A stretch of 13,541 nucleotides of DNA from JAYZDF01 sp036337945 (GTDB lineage: Bacteria > Myxococcota > Kuafuiibacteriia > Kuafuiibacteriales > Kuafuiibacteriaceae): NCBI GenBank assembly GCA_036337945.1, contig JAYZDF010000099.1:1-13541 (forward strand), given 5' to 3'. The stretch's first letter is position 1. Each line of letters starts with the position of its first letter. Position numbers and translations under genes: made by a program. The notes beneath the pieces were generated by a model that did no database searches, was not told the DNA's origin, and saw nothing but the letters and a program-made list of their open reading frames with translations. Below, in pieces: positions 12,379 to 13,541 of this stretch.

Positions 12379-13541
12379 GTCCTTCAATAGGAATTACCGT
12401 CGCTCGAGCTGAAAGCCATCGTACTGTTGCTTGATGCCGTGCTGAAGTCGCGATGAAGAGCTTGTCTCTTCCCATGGCCCGGACAGCGTTGAGTGCCGGT
12501 GTTATGACTGTTACTGGATCGCAATCGAGATTTTGTTCGTAGCTAACGACAAGCAAAGCGTCCGTTTCAACATCGATATCTATCCAGTCACAGAGATTTG
12601 AAATCAGTGGCGAAACTCCGTTATCAATATGGGGTGGCGGAGCAACATTTCGTAGTGGTGGTACGTGTAGCCAGCTCAAATGAGTCAGGGGAGAATCAGA
12701 GATTTCGTCCGCGTGGGCAAAACACTTCGCTTCGCGTTCAAAGCGTTTAAGTGCATCGAAGAGAAGTAAGCTGTGCTCATCGGTAGGCATCTCGTCAGAA
12801 AGCTCAAGGAGCGCTGAAATCACGTCAACCTGCTTTACGCGCGGCGCTGGGCCAATCGTGCTTACACTAGAGTTGATGTCGAGTTCGAATATTCGGGGAC
12901 CGGACGCACCGGTGACCAGCTCTTTTATCGTCTCTCGCCCGTGAATGAGGCCATTCCGAAGCCGTTGTGCCTGGGACTTTGCTGCGGAGGGCTCAAGTCC
13001 GGCTTGACTCAGAAACGTTTTCGCAAGCCGAAAGAGTTGTCTCTTCCCTGCATTCTTAGCGACGGAGCGGTACTGACTGTATAGCTCGACTCGTTGCCCT
13101 TCATGCCATTCGTTGGCGAAGTCATCCTTCCAGCTTTTCGAACCCGGCGTAAGATCTATGAACTTGAAGGACGAATCCTTGAGTTCTTGTGCGAGAAGAG
13201 CAAGTAAGATCATGCCGGGCGAGCGCTGTCCTTCGGTGGGGTCATAGCCGTGAAGACATAAACTTATGGATTTGTTCTTCTCGTCGACACTGTCTAGTTG
13301 AATTGCAAGGGGGCGCTCGTCGAGCATGAGCGCCGTCATGCGTGTCGTCGAGTCATTTAGTGCAAGTTCATGATAGAAAGTAAATTTCGTTGGGTCCGAT
13401 CGAAAAGGCAGTGTTTGATGTACCGCGCCTTGCCTAAAATCCACCCAGTCGTTTAGTTTTTTGAGCATCCTCTCAATGTCAACAGGCTCTGATACTGTCT
13501 TGAGCTCGAGTACCCCCTCTTTGCGATACCGGTTGGCGTAG
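12341..13541 (-). CDS. CelD/BcsL-type GNAT acetyltransferase domain protein, 5' partial
   Basis: The frame is open past the ATG at 13468 to the window edge, adding 24 more codons ('...RYRKEGVLELKTVSEPVD'), so the true start lies outside. Counting from that internal Met, residues 1-120 form the C-terminal half of a GNAT fold of the CelD/BcsL (Acetyltransf_6) kind. They hold 'FYHELALND', the strand 'MTALMLDERPLAIQLD', then 'GYDPTEGQRSPGMILLALL', where 'SPG' is the acyl-CoA-binding turn, and 'FKFIDLTPGSKSWKDDF', like the family's 'D...G...YK..w'. This group acylates sugars or amino groups in exopolysaccharide and cell-surface pathways. About 230 residues follow the domain, longer than the usual family tail, and I do not recognise them. 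The 3' end overlaps the small lipoprotein gene by 38 bp. Confidence 0.75.
   Translation of the reverse strand, partial: YANRYRKEGVLELKTVSEPVDIERMLKKLNDWVDFRQGAVHQTLPFRSDPTKFTFYHELALNDSTTRMTALMLDERPLAIQLDSVDEKNKSISLCLHGYDPTEGQRSPGMILLALLAQELKDSSFKFIDLTPGSKSWKDDFANEWHEGQRVELYSQYRSVAKNAGKRQLFRLAKTFLSQAGLEPSAAKSQAQRLRNGLIHGRETIKELVTGASGPRIFELDINSSVSTIGPAPRVKQVDVISALLELSDEMPTDEHSLLLFDALKRFEREAKCFAHADEISDSPLTHLSWLHVPPLRNVAPPPHIDNGVSPLISNLCDWIDIDVETDALLVVSYEQNLDCDPVTVITPALNAVRAMGRDKLFIATSARHQATVRWLSARATVIPIEGPIVSQDEKLLSQ

Overview
The window looks like chromosome from a Gram-negative, deltaproteobacterial-type organism; Myxococcota or Bradymonadales-like is my best guess. The reasons are a full lipid A / heptose supply module, lipoproteins with long Asp/Ser/Gly-rich linkers ahead of a Cys-rich Kazal-type domain, a DUF3857/transglutaminase-like lipoprotein, and a YfhO-type membrane protein. 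The taxonomy is inference. I see no tRNA, rRNA, insertion sequence, CRISPR array or phage gene, and no gene-free stretch longer than 300 bases.

Bases 1-540 hold a near-perfect 18-bp palindrome, a strong ribosome binding site and a small VOC-fold (glyoxalase-like) gene. A Kazal-domain lipoprotein gene on the minus strand converges on it with a 7-bp gap.

Bases 1385-5978 are the lipopolysaccharide core / lipid A block. On the minus strand the two halves of ADP-heptose synthesis are separate genes overlapping by 4 bp: rfaE1 (kinase), then rfaE2 (adenylyltransferase). They are divergent from a plus-strand run of heptosyltransferase-family gene, lpxK and LpxL-type acyltransferase, each joined to the next by an ATGA overlap. 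One divergent control region could therefore balance heptose supply, heptose transfer and lipid A completion.

Bases 5982-12047 on the minus strand hold, in transcription order, a DUF3857/transglutaminase-like lipoprotein, a YfhO-family polytopic membrane protein only 2 bp downstream, and a PLD-fold protein with a C-terminal domain resembling a CBM20 starch-binding module. Two things stand out. The YfhO gene has an in-frame TGA, after which the same frame keeps coding the expected family C-terminus and a last membrane helix. The transglutaminase-like domain appears to have lost its catalytic Cys and His.

Bases 11950-13541 contain a small plus-strand lipoprotein gene whose 5' end overlaps the DUF3857 gene head-to-head. 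Its 3' end overlaps, tail-to-tail, a CelD/BcsL-type GNAT gene that runs off the right edge of the window.
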